DNA from: Trichobilharzia szidati
Taxonomy: Eukaryota; Platyhelminthes; Trematoda; Strigeidida; Schistosomatidae
Assembly: GCA_944472155.2 (NCBI GenBank)
Contig: OX235279.1
Span: 145,722,199 to 145,786,198, forward strand
Length of the DNA: 64,000 bases
Reading direction: 5' to 3'
The notes under the pieces are model-generated. The model had not been told where the DNA came from. It saw only the letters and a program-made list of their open reading frames with translations, and searched no databases. Positions within the stretch are counted from its first letter, which is position 1, and each line of letters starts with the position of its first letter. The position numbers were made by a program, and so were the translations under genes. Shown here one piece after another: positions 33,065-41,847 of this stretch.

Positions 33065-34057
33065 GGAAAACAGAAAGATTGAGCGAAGAAATATTTACTT
33101 TTTAATTAGATCCTCATCTCTGGCTCTACTCTAATATACATAGCATTTTTATTGCAATACACAACAGTTTACCAAACAAGTGGTGATATGTTTGTTAACA
33201 ATAAATAATCAGTGTTAAAATGTCAATGGGTTGATAATTAACGAAGAAAATAAATACACATTTAAAAGGTAGAAATGGTTAGAATAAATTAATTTTACAA
33301 GGATAACACGTAATTAAAGATGATGTGGTCAAAATAAAAGTAAAGTAATTTGGACAATTATAATTTTTATAGGTTTAGGGGGAGGGGGGCGACGTAGTCC
33401 TGTTTATGCATTCTTGTAACGATGGCCACGGTAAGGAAAGTGGCTGTACAAATTTCTTCTGAACACATAGGCTTGGCTTCTTCAGGTGGATTCCGGTTGC
33501 CTCAGCTGTGTGTAGAAGACGAACTCGTAGAGCAAAGTTAAGATTAGTCGGAATGCGATAAATAATTTTAAATGCAGTACTAACATCAACTTTGTGCTCA
33601 GTATCAACAAGGTGTCCTAAAACAGAACTACGAATAGATCTTGTTTGTCCCTTGCTTAACCATGATGGATGATGTTCGGAAATACGACGATGAACCTGCC
33701 TAATTTTACTCCCAATGTAGCTGGCTCCGCAGCTGCAGTCAAATTGGTAGATACACACAGAAGAGGCAAAATTAGGTAGTTTTTCCTTATTTCTCGAACA
33801 TAGAATAGGGGTGGTTTTGAAGAGACAACGTACCTCTGTGTATTTATTTTCTTCGTTAATTATCAACCCATTGACATTTTAACACTGATTATTTATTGTT
33901 AACAAACATATCACCACTTGTTTGGTAAACTGTTGTGTATTGCAATAAAAATGCTATGTATATTAGAGTAGAGCCAGAGACGAGGATCTAATTAAAGAGT
34001 AAATATTTCTTCGCTCAATCTTTCTGTTTTCCAAATGTCTAAATGGGGATTTTTTCT
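33065..34057 (-). mobile_element. Penelope-like element with inverted arms and 12-bp target duplication (PLE-4)
   Basis: The left arm 33065-33260 matches the reverse complement of about 33837-34038; the right side extends to 34057. Target duplication ATATACATATTT occurs at 33053-33064 and 34058-34069. The minus strand in between encodes the C-terminal GIY-YIG endonuclease. The reverse transcriptase is lost (5' truncation). Arm plan and target length match PLE-1. It lies within the intron of gene C, opposite to its direction. Confidence 0.87.
33375..33866 (-). CDS. GIY-YIG endonuclease C-terminal part of PLE-4
   Basis: 163 residues, uninterrupted. Around residues 36-70: VCIYQFDCSCGASYIGSKIR, then VHRRISEHHPSWL, giving the Y...YIG motif, the conserved Arg and the SEH. 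A Cys pair (CSC) precedes it, as in many PLE nucleases. Downstream DVSTAFKIIYRIP and FALRVRLLHTAEATGIHLKK precede the end of the protein. The first residues are encoded by the right inverted arm, so the start Met is internal to the original protein. Only the nuclease end of the usual RT plus GIY-YIG protein remains. Similar remnants lie at 480-851 (+) and 12975-13217 (-). Confidence 0.82.
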   Translation of the reverse strand: MIINEENKYTEVRCLFKTTPILCSRNKEKLPNFASSVCIYQFDCSCGASYIGSKIRQVHRRISEHHPSWLSKGQTRSIRSSVLGHLVDTEHKVDVSTAFKIIYRIPTNLNFALRVRLLHTAEATGIHLKKPSLCVQKKFVQPLSLPWPSLQECINRTTSPPSP

Positions 34058-34112
34058 ATATACATATTTACATGTATGCCTACATACTACTTGTAGATCT
34101 TGTCAGTAGCAC

Positions 34113-34157
34113 ACGCCACACTACTACTACTACTACTCCTGCTGCTGCTGCTGCTGC
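34113..34157. repeat. (CTA)n-(CTG)n trinucleotide repeats
   Basis: A run of CTA units directly followed by about six CTG/TGC units, 100 bp before the exon C acceptor. Confidence 0.9.
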
Positions 34158-34256
34158 TTACACCTGTTTATAAATACTACGCACCATATTGTGTATACTC
34201 TAGGCATGCTTAATTAATTGATCAGTTTTTTTTTAACATGGTTTTTTGTACTACAG

Positions 34257-34626
34257 ATTATGCATATCATGACCATGTTGATGCTGTACAGCAGACAAAC
34301 GGAAATGATAGTGCTTCCCAAGAAAATTACCGTGATCTACAGTATGAAAGCTTAGAAATAAAAGATTATCAAATTGAAGAACCTTTAGATGATGATGATT
34401 ATCAATACATTGCAAAAATGTTGAACAGTAGCGAGTCTGGCGGCATTACAAGTAGTTCTGAGGATTCCACCTCTGATACTGATAGCTCTGATGATGGTTT
34501 TACTGATGGTGATTTTACTGTTGATGATTTTACTGATGGTGGTTTTACTGATGGCGGTTTTACTGATGATGATTTCTAGCTTCATACTGAATCCTAGCAC
34601 AGATAGTGTACACATGTGCCAGAGGG
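34257..34626 (+). CDS. Gene C acidic Asp/Tyr-rich coding exon (exon C)
   Basis: Acceptor TACTACAG ends at 34256; reading starts in phase 1 and runs 106 codons to TAG (34577-34579). The first part, YAYHDHVDAVQ, resembles the starts of exons A and B. The middle is acidic (EEPLDDDDYQY), then Ser/Asp-rich (SSEDSTSDTDSSDDG). The end is five imperfect DG(G/D)FT pentapeptides and a final DDDF, made of 15-nt DNA repeats. A donor GG|GTAAGTT lies 47 nt after the stop (GT at 34627), so a 3' untranslated exon should follow. Joined to exon 1 it would give a mature secreted protein of roughly 110 residues without Cys. Function unknown; calcium binding or cross-linking through Tyr are only guesses. Confidence 0.72.
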
Positions 34627-34629
34627 GTA

Positions 34630-36100
34630 AGTTGTTGCACACATGTGAATGACTGTAATTACTTATCCAACTTCTTATATGGTTTATTTTCAATGAAAGT
34701 TTTATATCAACAGTAAAGTCTGACTAAACATGAAGCTGCTCTCAGGTATCGTTTACAAATTCGATGATATTAGATCCATGTAGTCGTGAGTAGGCATAAG
34801 GCACTAGAATGATTAACAGGAAATAATAACGCAAACAGTCTGTATCAACACTATACTTGCTTTGAACTAGTGATTGATTTTCAGTGCATCGACTGGATAC
34901 CTAATTACATTGAGTACAGTTAAACCACAATCGGTCATGCTAATTTCAATTAGTCTATTCGTTTGTTTCCACCGATTTTCATATCAAAACGTCATACTAC
35001 TTATAAGTATCAAGTAGTAGGATTATCTATATGTATTTATTAAAACACAAGCTTGGCACATTATGGCTACTAACAGATGAGCCACACAAAATCTCATAGT
35101 TTGTCTTTGTTCTGAGATACTTCCTGGACGTCCAGATTCGGTCAGGTGGTTGTCTTAAGGAGCCATACACCGAGTTTTTGATTTGAAGTTTGCTCCACAA
35201 GACAGCTGAGCATCGTCGGTAACTACGTGTTCATAGTTTCCAGTGAGCAAAACAGGTTCATACTCCATTCTGGTTATGGAGTCATTGAACACCACAGGTT
35301 TGGAATCAGAGATTTCCAGCTCTTCCAGGCAGACCAGGGCTATCCTTTTACTTTTGTGAGGAACACCCCTGCCGCATAAAAGTAGCGAATGGGACTTATC
35401 TGGTAAAGGCTATAAATGCACAACCCTATGAGGACATTTCGAGAGGAAGACCGAAGTTTACTCAGTTTCCGTCTTACTAGGTCATTTATGGAGATGCCAT
35501 GTAGCTGTACACTTCGATCACTCACTGTCTCGTTTATTACGTTAAAATTCAATTTTCTGGATATTAACTCTTATCCTGTGAGAGAATTACACCTCTTCCA
35601 TATACAAATTCGATGTACAGCTTAAAACTTTATATGGTTTTAATTCTACGATAGGATTTTGGACACACAGCTACAGACAGAGCCAGCTATCATAATGGCA
35701 TACTCAATTATCAATTGTATTTTCTACACTTCATCATAAAAATGATTTCGATCCCATTTCACATAGAAAATCACAGAAATACTCACGCATGAGAAACCAG
35801 AGGAAATATCATATTAATTTACTATTAGACTGAATCTATCATTCCGATCATCACGTTATGATGAATGCTTGTGTAATATGTTACAGCCTGCCACTAATCA
35901 TAGCCTACTTTGGGAGGTGAATCTAATTAATATTGGTGTTAAAAGCGTGACACTGTGGAGCGGTACAATTTCGCATTGCCTTCCTTACTTGGTATAGCAT
36001 ATAATGAGACAGCTTAATGTATTGCTTGCACGTTGCTGGTTCACTAATAGAATGCTCGTCAGCCATGCACCTGTTTCAGGCTCGACCTCTGATCGACATA
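34630..36100. other. No recognised gene; possible 3' untranslated exon of gene C
   Basis: No motif in either strand. The exon that should follow the GTAAGT at 34627 could not be placed. Confidence 0.4.
36030..36100 (+). repeat. SINE-2 head fragment
   Basis: TTCACTAATAGAATGCTCGT then CAGCCATGCACCTG and CAGGCTCGACCTCTGATCG follow the order of the SINE-2 tRNA-like head. The body is missing. Confidence 0.45.
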
Positions 36101-36103
36101 CTA

Positions 36104-36435
36104 CTAAACCTCGCTTAGTTTGTAACAACAGAAGAAAAGGGCCAGGCAACAGATCGTTTATTAAGGAAAATCAACACATATTTATATATTTTAATGTACA
36201 TTATTGTAGGTTAATGTTAGTAGAAAATACAGTCTTTTGATTGGTTGTTTCTCACAGAAAATTAACCTTGCATCTCTTTGTGGCTGTGTCCGACCATCCA
36301 TATGCTAACTGTATCCGCCTACACAAAGCCTTTGTTCTCATTTTCTCACGACCAATATTGGGGACATAAACATTGACGTCAATTACTGTCTGCCAACTTT
36401 GGCTAGCAGCCAGCTCTCACCACAAGTTTACTTGC
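36104..36435 (+). repeat. Unclassified dispersed repeat X, copy 1
   Basis: Shares long stretches, with roughly a quarter of bases changed, with the reverse complement of 39888-40235: for example GGCAACAGATCGTTTATTAA, then AATGTACATTATT, then CAAAGCCTTTGTTCTC and GACGTCAATTACTGTCTGCC. Neither copy has a recognisable coding signal. Confidence 0.6.
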
Positions 36436-36439
36436 CGAT

Positions 36440-39370
36440 AGAAGGCCCGTAACGAAAAAAGAAGGCTGGACATGGAGCCATCAACCTCATTTATTAAAAC
36501 CATCACAGTTGCTTGTTTCAATAGACAATTAGAGATCAAGCACACTGTAGCAAATAATAAATGAAAAGCAGAACACAGATGATAGTTGAAACGCTTTATC
36601 AATAATAGTACTCATGCTACGAGAGAGACACCAACGTCCACACAGACAAAATAGTTAGACTGTTATCGATCACATGCTAAACTTTTTTGAACAGGCGTCT
36701 CCTTCTCCACAATCCCGGCCACTACACTACTGAGACTTTAAAAGCCTGGGGCTCGACGTTCTCCTCAGAACACAAGGAGTAGACAACAATTTATAAAATG
36801 TGATACGTCGTAATGTTACATTTTATCTTTGAAATACTGTGACCTGTGGTAATGCAAGTGACACGATGCTGAAGGAAAATCTTTGGAAACTTACTGTCAT
36901 CGTTGTTATCACTTCAACCTTTATCCCCATTAATCTTACAGTGTAAACTGCTTTTGTCTTCACCTTTTCTTAGGTAAAATAGAGGGCATATCAAAACCTG
37001 TCAGGATTTGTTATTTGCTGATTACCCTTGAACGTAGTTAAATGCAACTTTACACATAATTATCTTTGAAATATACAACAATTCTATTAAATCCAATGAT
37101 TTGCAGTGAATCTACTGCACTTATTATCATATACCTGTAGACTAGACGTTTCATTCCTTAATAATTTTTGATATAATATTAAAAGTACTGAAAAAATAAT
37201 GCACTTTTATATTCAGATGTAGAGTTATTGTGTATCTGGTGTGAATACAAGACATATTTCATCATAACTGAATATCAGTCAGAGAGCCATTGATACTCAA
37301 ATGGTAAAAGATGGGTTACTGAGTTTTAATTCAGTAGAAATATGGTCGAGTCGTATCCTGGCTAACCTGTGGTCATTCTGCAAAAGCAGTGAGGGTAGAA
37401 ACTGCAAGAGAATTGTTTACTTGAACGGGTTCTCTAACAGGCTCAACAGTTATAAACCTATATAAAAACGAGAGCGGAATTAATTTACCATCTACATATT
37501 ACAAAGTTCCAAGGGAAAATCCATCATGAATTCCCGTGAAGACGCATAATATTCAGATAGTAATATGTAACCTGCTTGTAGTCACCAGTGACATCAAGAA
37601 AGAGGGTGAAATTACAAGAACGTTTACACAACTTTCTGATAAAAGTAGTTCAGAGCCATCGAATCAAAACTAAAATATTTTCTGGCCTGATCAAGACTAT
37701 CTAGAAATCTAGTAGGTAACTTGCAGAATGGTAACACGGTAGCCATTGGAAGTAAGGCATTAAAGCATTTCAACGTGGAAACACAGCATCATGGGGAAAT
37801 AAAGTGAACAATTACTATAATATTGATTTTTATTTCAAATCCATGTGAATACGACAATTAAGTTTGAAGGGCAATTATAAATGATAAATAAGGCAATGGT
37901 AGTAATAATGAGTGGGATTATCAAATTGAAAGTGTATGGAATGGACTTGAATCAACGAAAATAGTAGACACGATGGAAGCAGATATCACAGAGCCTCAAT
38001 GTTATTTTTCTTTCCATAGTTCCTAAATTATGCAACTTCCCTATTGTAGGCCGATGCAAACAAACTGGATGCATGAATTTCTTCTAGATATGGAGATTTC
38101 TTCTTCCTACTAATTGATAACATTTCAGTTACTACCGATATCACTGAGAAGCATACTGCAACTTTTTGCAGTTCAGAATAGTCCAGTCCATGTAGATAAT
38201 TGCCTCCTAGAATACCAACAGCATATACTATGGCCATCGACGTCGAGAAATATGAACATAAATATCATCCTATCTTGCCCACCATCGCCTTCTTAGCATT
38301 GAAATGTGGATTTGAACACATAAATGTCAATATTACCTACGTTCCTTAACTTCAGTTATATCTTTCACCAGTATAGACGTATTTAGAAAGCGTTCAAGAG
38401 CATTAGCATCTCTGCTAAATCTGGCAAAAGGTACTAATCATTACAGGACTCTTAATTATAAGGTGAAAAGCATTATTATGTGGAAGAGACGTGCCCGATT
38501 CCTAGGATAATGTACGACAACAAACAGGTGAACTACTGAAAATCGAGCGTCCAAGAACTCTAGCCTACCATCTAGTCATATTGTAATGGTAAAATTATTA
38601 GTCTATATCATTCTTCATCTAAAATAGGATGCTGGCCTTCATTGTTTAAGTAGAGTAGTTCAGCTGGAGGTAGGCCTACAAGCATACAAGCAGCTCGGGA
38701 TCCTGTGGTGTTACGTCCATTTGTTCATGTCGACAACACCATCATTCTTTGGAAGATCTATTTGTTGCTTTCATTTATCTCTGGTTTCAGTACAATAAGT
38801 ACCTTTGGAATTGGTGAATGGACACTTGTATTTACATACAGCAAATCTTGCGCAACCGTAGACATCCTTCAGCTTCTGATTTGGTGATCCCGAATGTCCC
38901 ATTGTGCTGATGACATTAATGATGATAGTGAATATGTATGAGATCAGATTATCAAATTCAGAGTTAATTTGCGCAAATGCTTAATTTTTATGTGAATGAT
39001 ACGTTTGTCCCATAACAGAAGTTCTGAGTAAACTTATTTAATGCCATAATCTCGACAATAGCACTAGACAAACATACTTACCTCGTCTCGTTTGAAACTA
39101 CATTTTTCACTCGACATTATTTTATTTTGACTTATTTCCAATTCCCAATAAGAGGTATTTTGCAATAGAAACCAAGTCAGATAGTCGTAACTAAAAGATC
39201 ACACCGTTAACTGGTAAACCCACTACAGGTCCCATTATAGCTTTCCGTAATAAAGACTACACAACACTGGGAGCTTTAGACAAGCACAGTAAGGCGTCAC
39301 ATATCGAGTGATTGACAAACTATAGTACACTATAACCTGAGTATAGTTGTGTCAGATTATGCTACCAAAC
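36440..39370. other. 2.9 kb without a recognised gene
   Basis: Short frames only. A TATATAAAA at 37459 with an ATG 66 bp later leads only to a 7-codon frame. Lies between the two inverted copies of repeat X. Confidence 0.4.
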
Positions 39371-39589
39371 CGAAAATTGTTCATCAGTGTTTCTTGAGGA
39401 TATGCATTGGGGTAGTGGATGCAGTATGAGGTGCAGCTGATGCTAGTGGTCTTAAGAAGTTTAGACTCTTGCATGGACAGCAAGTCTTATGGCTTGAATA
39501 AATTTGCTGTGGGTTCTTATGCTCAATCTCATTTCATTCGATATATCTATCACAGTCTTTCGTTCTTAAGAAGCTAGAAGAAAGAAAAA

Positions 39590-39790
39590 CGAGGCAAAGG
39601 TTAAACGGGGACATACGTGCTAGAATATGGAACAAAGGAAACAGCTCTTTCACATCAAACTAAGAACCTTTACCTCACAACCAAGAAGCGAGCACAAGAA
39701 AATCAAATTGTTTTACACCAGCTCGTAAAAAATAATATTGTCTTTTGGACGATATTGGATACTTAATGCACTACATGGTCATACGGCTTG
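39590..39790 (+). mobile_element. CR1-like 3'-untranslated fragment
   Basis: AGAACCTTTACCTCACAACC, then AAGAAGCGAGCACAAG, then CCAGCTCGTAAAAAATAATA match the end region that follows the CR1-like copy at 45124-45200 and 45450-45530. Non-coding. Confidence 0.6.
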
Positions 39791-39887
39791 TATTTCACCC
39801 TCAGAACCCATTAGTAAGTCTGACAGAAACCTACTCCTGAGTGTCATGGAAACTGATGATACAGGATATGACTAAGATCACAGTGTG

Positions 39888-40235
39888 ATGCGAGCTGTCT
39901 GCAAAAAATTGTAGGTAACAATTGACGTCGATGTTTACATCCCGAATCGGAGTCTTGAGAAAAAACAAGCACAAAGCCTAACCCTGATGAACTCACCAAC
40001 TAATCACAGCAGATTTAACGTGGGAGGATACGATTCGCAGATATATTACTTAACTTTCTAAGAAACGTTCACAAGCAGTGCTGAATAAGCTTCAGCAAGA
40101 GAACAACCAAACAAAAGACGTTGCTTCTCTGCTAACAATAACGCTAATAATAATGTACATAAAAATCTATAAATATCTGTTGATTTTCTCAATAAACGAT
40201 CTGCTGCCGACCCTTGTCTTCTGTGGCTACAATAG
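39888..40235 (-). repeat. Unclassified dispersed repeat X, copy 2
   Basis: Reverse-complement partner of 36104-36435. Minus-strand anchors: GGGATGTAAACATCGACGTC, then GGCAGCAGATCGTTTATTGA. A 92-codon minus frame here is part of the repeat and shows no known motif. Confidence 0.6.
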
Positions 40236-40239
40236 TACG

Positions 40240-40615
40240 GTCTCGCTGAATACCTTTCATCTTTAAAGTTTGTGATTTGTATACTGTTGAAGATTTCTAT
40301 GATCTCACTGTTTATTACCTCAAGGTTAATTAGCACCGTTTTGATGATGCATTTTGGCTTTAAAATGCGAGATAAAACCCGATAATTGTTTTGTGAATAT
40401 TGTGGTTACTAGGGAGTCTGCTTCATCTAAGTTTGGATAGTGAACACTGGTTAGTATGTCAACGATGGACCTATCGAATTCTGAATTTTTCTAGGAATGA
40501 TCACTCTTTAGTTTGAGTTTCTGGTAGGTGTTTGTGGAGCTGAGAAGTCTCCCGAAAAATGGAAAAGTTTTCATCGACGATTCATCTTTCTCATGTTATG
40601 GAATTTCAGGAGCTA
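40240..40615. other. No feature seen
   Basis: AT-rich, nothing recognised. Confidence 0.4.
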
Positions 40616-40619
40616 TTCC

Positions 40620-40735
40620 ACGTAATCTCTGTATACGGAAGCGAATAGTTTGTGCTCGAAACGTCATCAGTTAATATAACTGTACTACACTGTGTGATTT
40701 ATCAAAATAAAATCTTATCCATTATGGAATTACAG
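40620..40735 (+). mobile_element. PLE-tail remnant at the CR1 insertion point
   Basis: TTTGTGCTCGAAACGTCATC then CACTGTGTGATTTATC and ATTATGGAATTAC follow the PLE tail order. The sequence stops where the CR1-like ORF1 frame begins, so the CR1 element probably inserted into it. Confidence 0.6.
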
Positions 40736-41847
40736 ATGGCATAGAGTTATCAGGAAAAAACGTGAAACGTTTTACTCCCACCAACTCAGAAAACAGCACA
40801 ATTGCATGTAAATCGGGGATACCAAAATCCACACCGGTTATACTTGCAATTCCTGCCATAACTGCCCCAGACACAGAGGTTGAAGCACCAAGGGTACCTG
40901 TCGCTGGGAAAAGACCCTTACCGTCCACCAGTAAAAGTGGCCACAGCACTGCGACACATAATAATACCCAGTTGCACCAGACGAAACAAAACGGTCTTAA
41001 GGGGGATGACAAATGTGCGAGGACTGAACCTAAACCCACGGTTAGTCGATCAAACTGCGTTATCCTCTTTAATGTACCAGACTGTAGCAGTAGTCTGCTG
41101 GAAAACAGGGCCCTGTTTGATCAGGAACAGTGGTCCAACTTATGTAGCACACTGGGTCTGGACATCCAACCAGTAAAACTGTGCAGATTGTATAGGGGCA
41201 CTGCTGCTCCTCAAGGCAAACCATCCCCACTGAGGGTAACACTAGGCTCTACCGAAGATGCCGAAAAAGTTTTATTGACTTCCCAAGTCCTTTCTATAGG
41301 GAGGACCTGCAATATACGTGTTAGGCCAGATAGGCCATGGAAGGAAAGACAGATGGCGAGGGAGTCGCCAGAGCTTATTCCTTCTGCCTCCATGGTTGTT
41401 CACGGCATTCCCGAACTGGGAACTGGGAACGCTTGTGAGAAGCACTGTCACGATGTACAGCAATGGAGATGGTTGGCATTCCAGATGGGTCTGGGAAGTT
41501 CAGGGGCTGTCTCTATTTATAGACTGCCTCGACCCACTCACCTAATGTCAATTAACACACCACGTCTGTTAGCTGTTAAGTTCAGCTCCCGAGACCACTT
41601 GACTACTGCTCTCCAGAGATGGTACGAGACCAAGGACAAGGTCAGCAGACACATTCGCTGCTGCGAGAGCCGGCCTCGTACCCAAAGGAGAGAACAAAAC
41701 GTTGTCATAGGACATCCCCAACCCCTAGTCACAATACAGCGGTGCAGCACGGACGATGATAGCCAGTGTCATCCAAGTGCTCCGATTGAATCAGAAGAAA
41801 AAACGCCAACAGGCCGGTCCCCGGGGAATCGGCCAACTAGTTCGTAG
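40735..41847 (+). CDS. CR1-A ORF1 (nucleic-acid-binding protein, 5'-truncated)
   Basis: Open from about 40735 without an ATG (DGIELSGKNVKRFTPT), roughly 370 codons, stop at 41845-41847. Two segments look like tandem RRM-type modules: NCVILFNVPDCSSSLLENRA to LRVTLGSTEDAEKVL, and SMVVHGIPELGTGN to LLAVKFSSRDHLTTALQRWY. This fits the RNA-binding or esterase-type ORF1 of CR1-like elements, which coats the element RNA. The N-terminal zinc finger seen in CR1-B (49922-50200) is missing because of truncation. The last 92 nt overlap ORF2 in another frame. Module assignment is by hydrophobic pattern only. Confidence 0.68.
   Translation, partial: DGIELSGKNVKRFTPTNSENSTIACKSGIPKSTPVILAIPAITAPDTEVEAPRVPVAGKRPLPSTSKSGHSTATHNNTQLHQTKQNGLKGDDKCARTEPKPTVSRSNCVILFNVPDCSSSLLENRALFDQEQWSNLCSTLGLDIQPVKLCRLYRGTAAPQGKPSPLRVTLGSTEDAEKVLLTSQVLSIGRTCNIRVRPDRPWKERQMARESPELIPSASMVVHGIPELGTGNACEKHCHDVQQWRWLAFQMGLGSSGAVSIYRLPRPTHLMSINTPRLLAVKFSSRDHLTTALQRWYETKDKVSRHIRCCESRPRTQRREQNVVIGHPQPLVTIQRCSTDDDSQCHPSAPIESEEKTPTGRSPGNRPTSS

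Larger units (their letters stand above)
30675..34256 (+). other. Intron region of gene C (3.6 kb, contains transposons)
   Basis: Bounded by the donor at 30675 and the acceptor CTACAG at 34251-34256. It holds (TA)n runs, a SINE-2 (32085-32310), a PLE with inverted arms (33065-34057) and trinucleotide repeats. Other small exons cannot be excluded; one candidate is at 32459. 30675-31430 and 31500-32080 show nothing else. Confidence 0.5.

Noticed and set aside
34113..34157. CRISPR-like or regulatory meaning of the CTA/CTG tract
   Set aside because: A simple trinucleotide microsatellite; eukaryotic context, no spacers.
37459..37546. TATATAAAA plus ATGAATTC at 37526 as a second signal-exon promoter like gene C
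   Set aside because: The frame ends after seven codons and there is no hydrophobic leader.
40058..40336. 92-codon minus frame near 40.2 kb as a gene
   Set aside because: It lies in a dispersed repeat also present at 36.1 kb, with no conserved open frame between copies.
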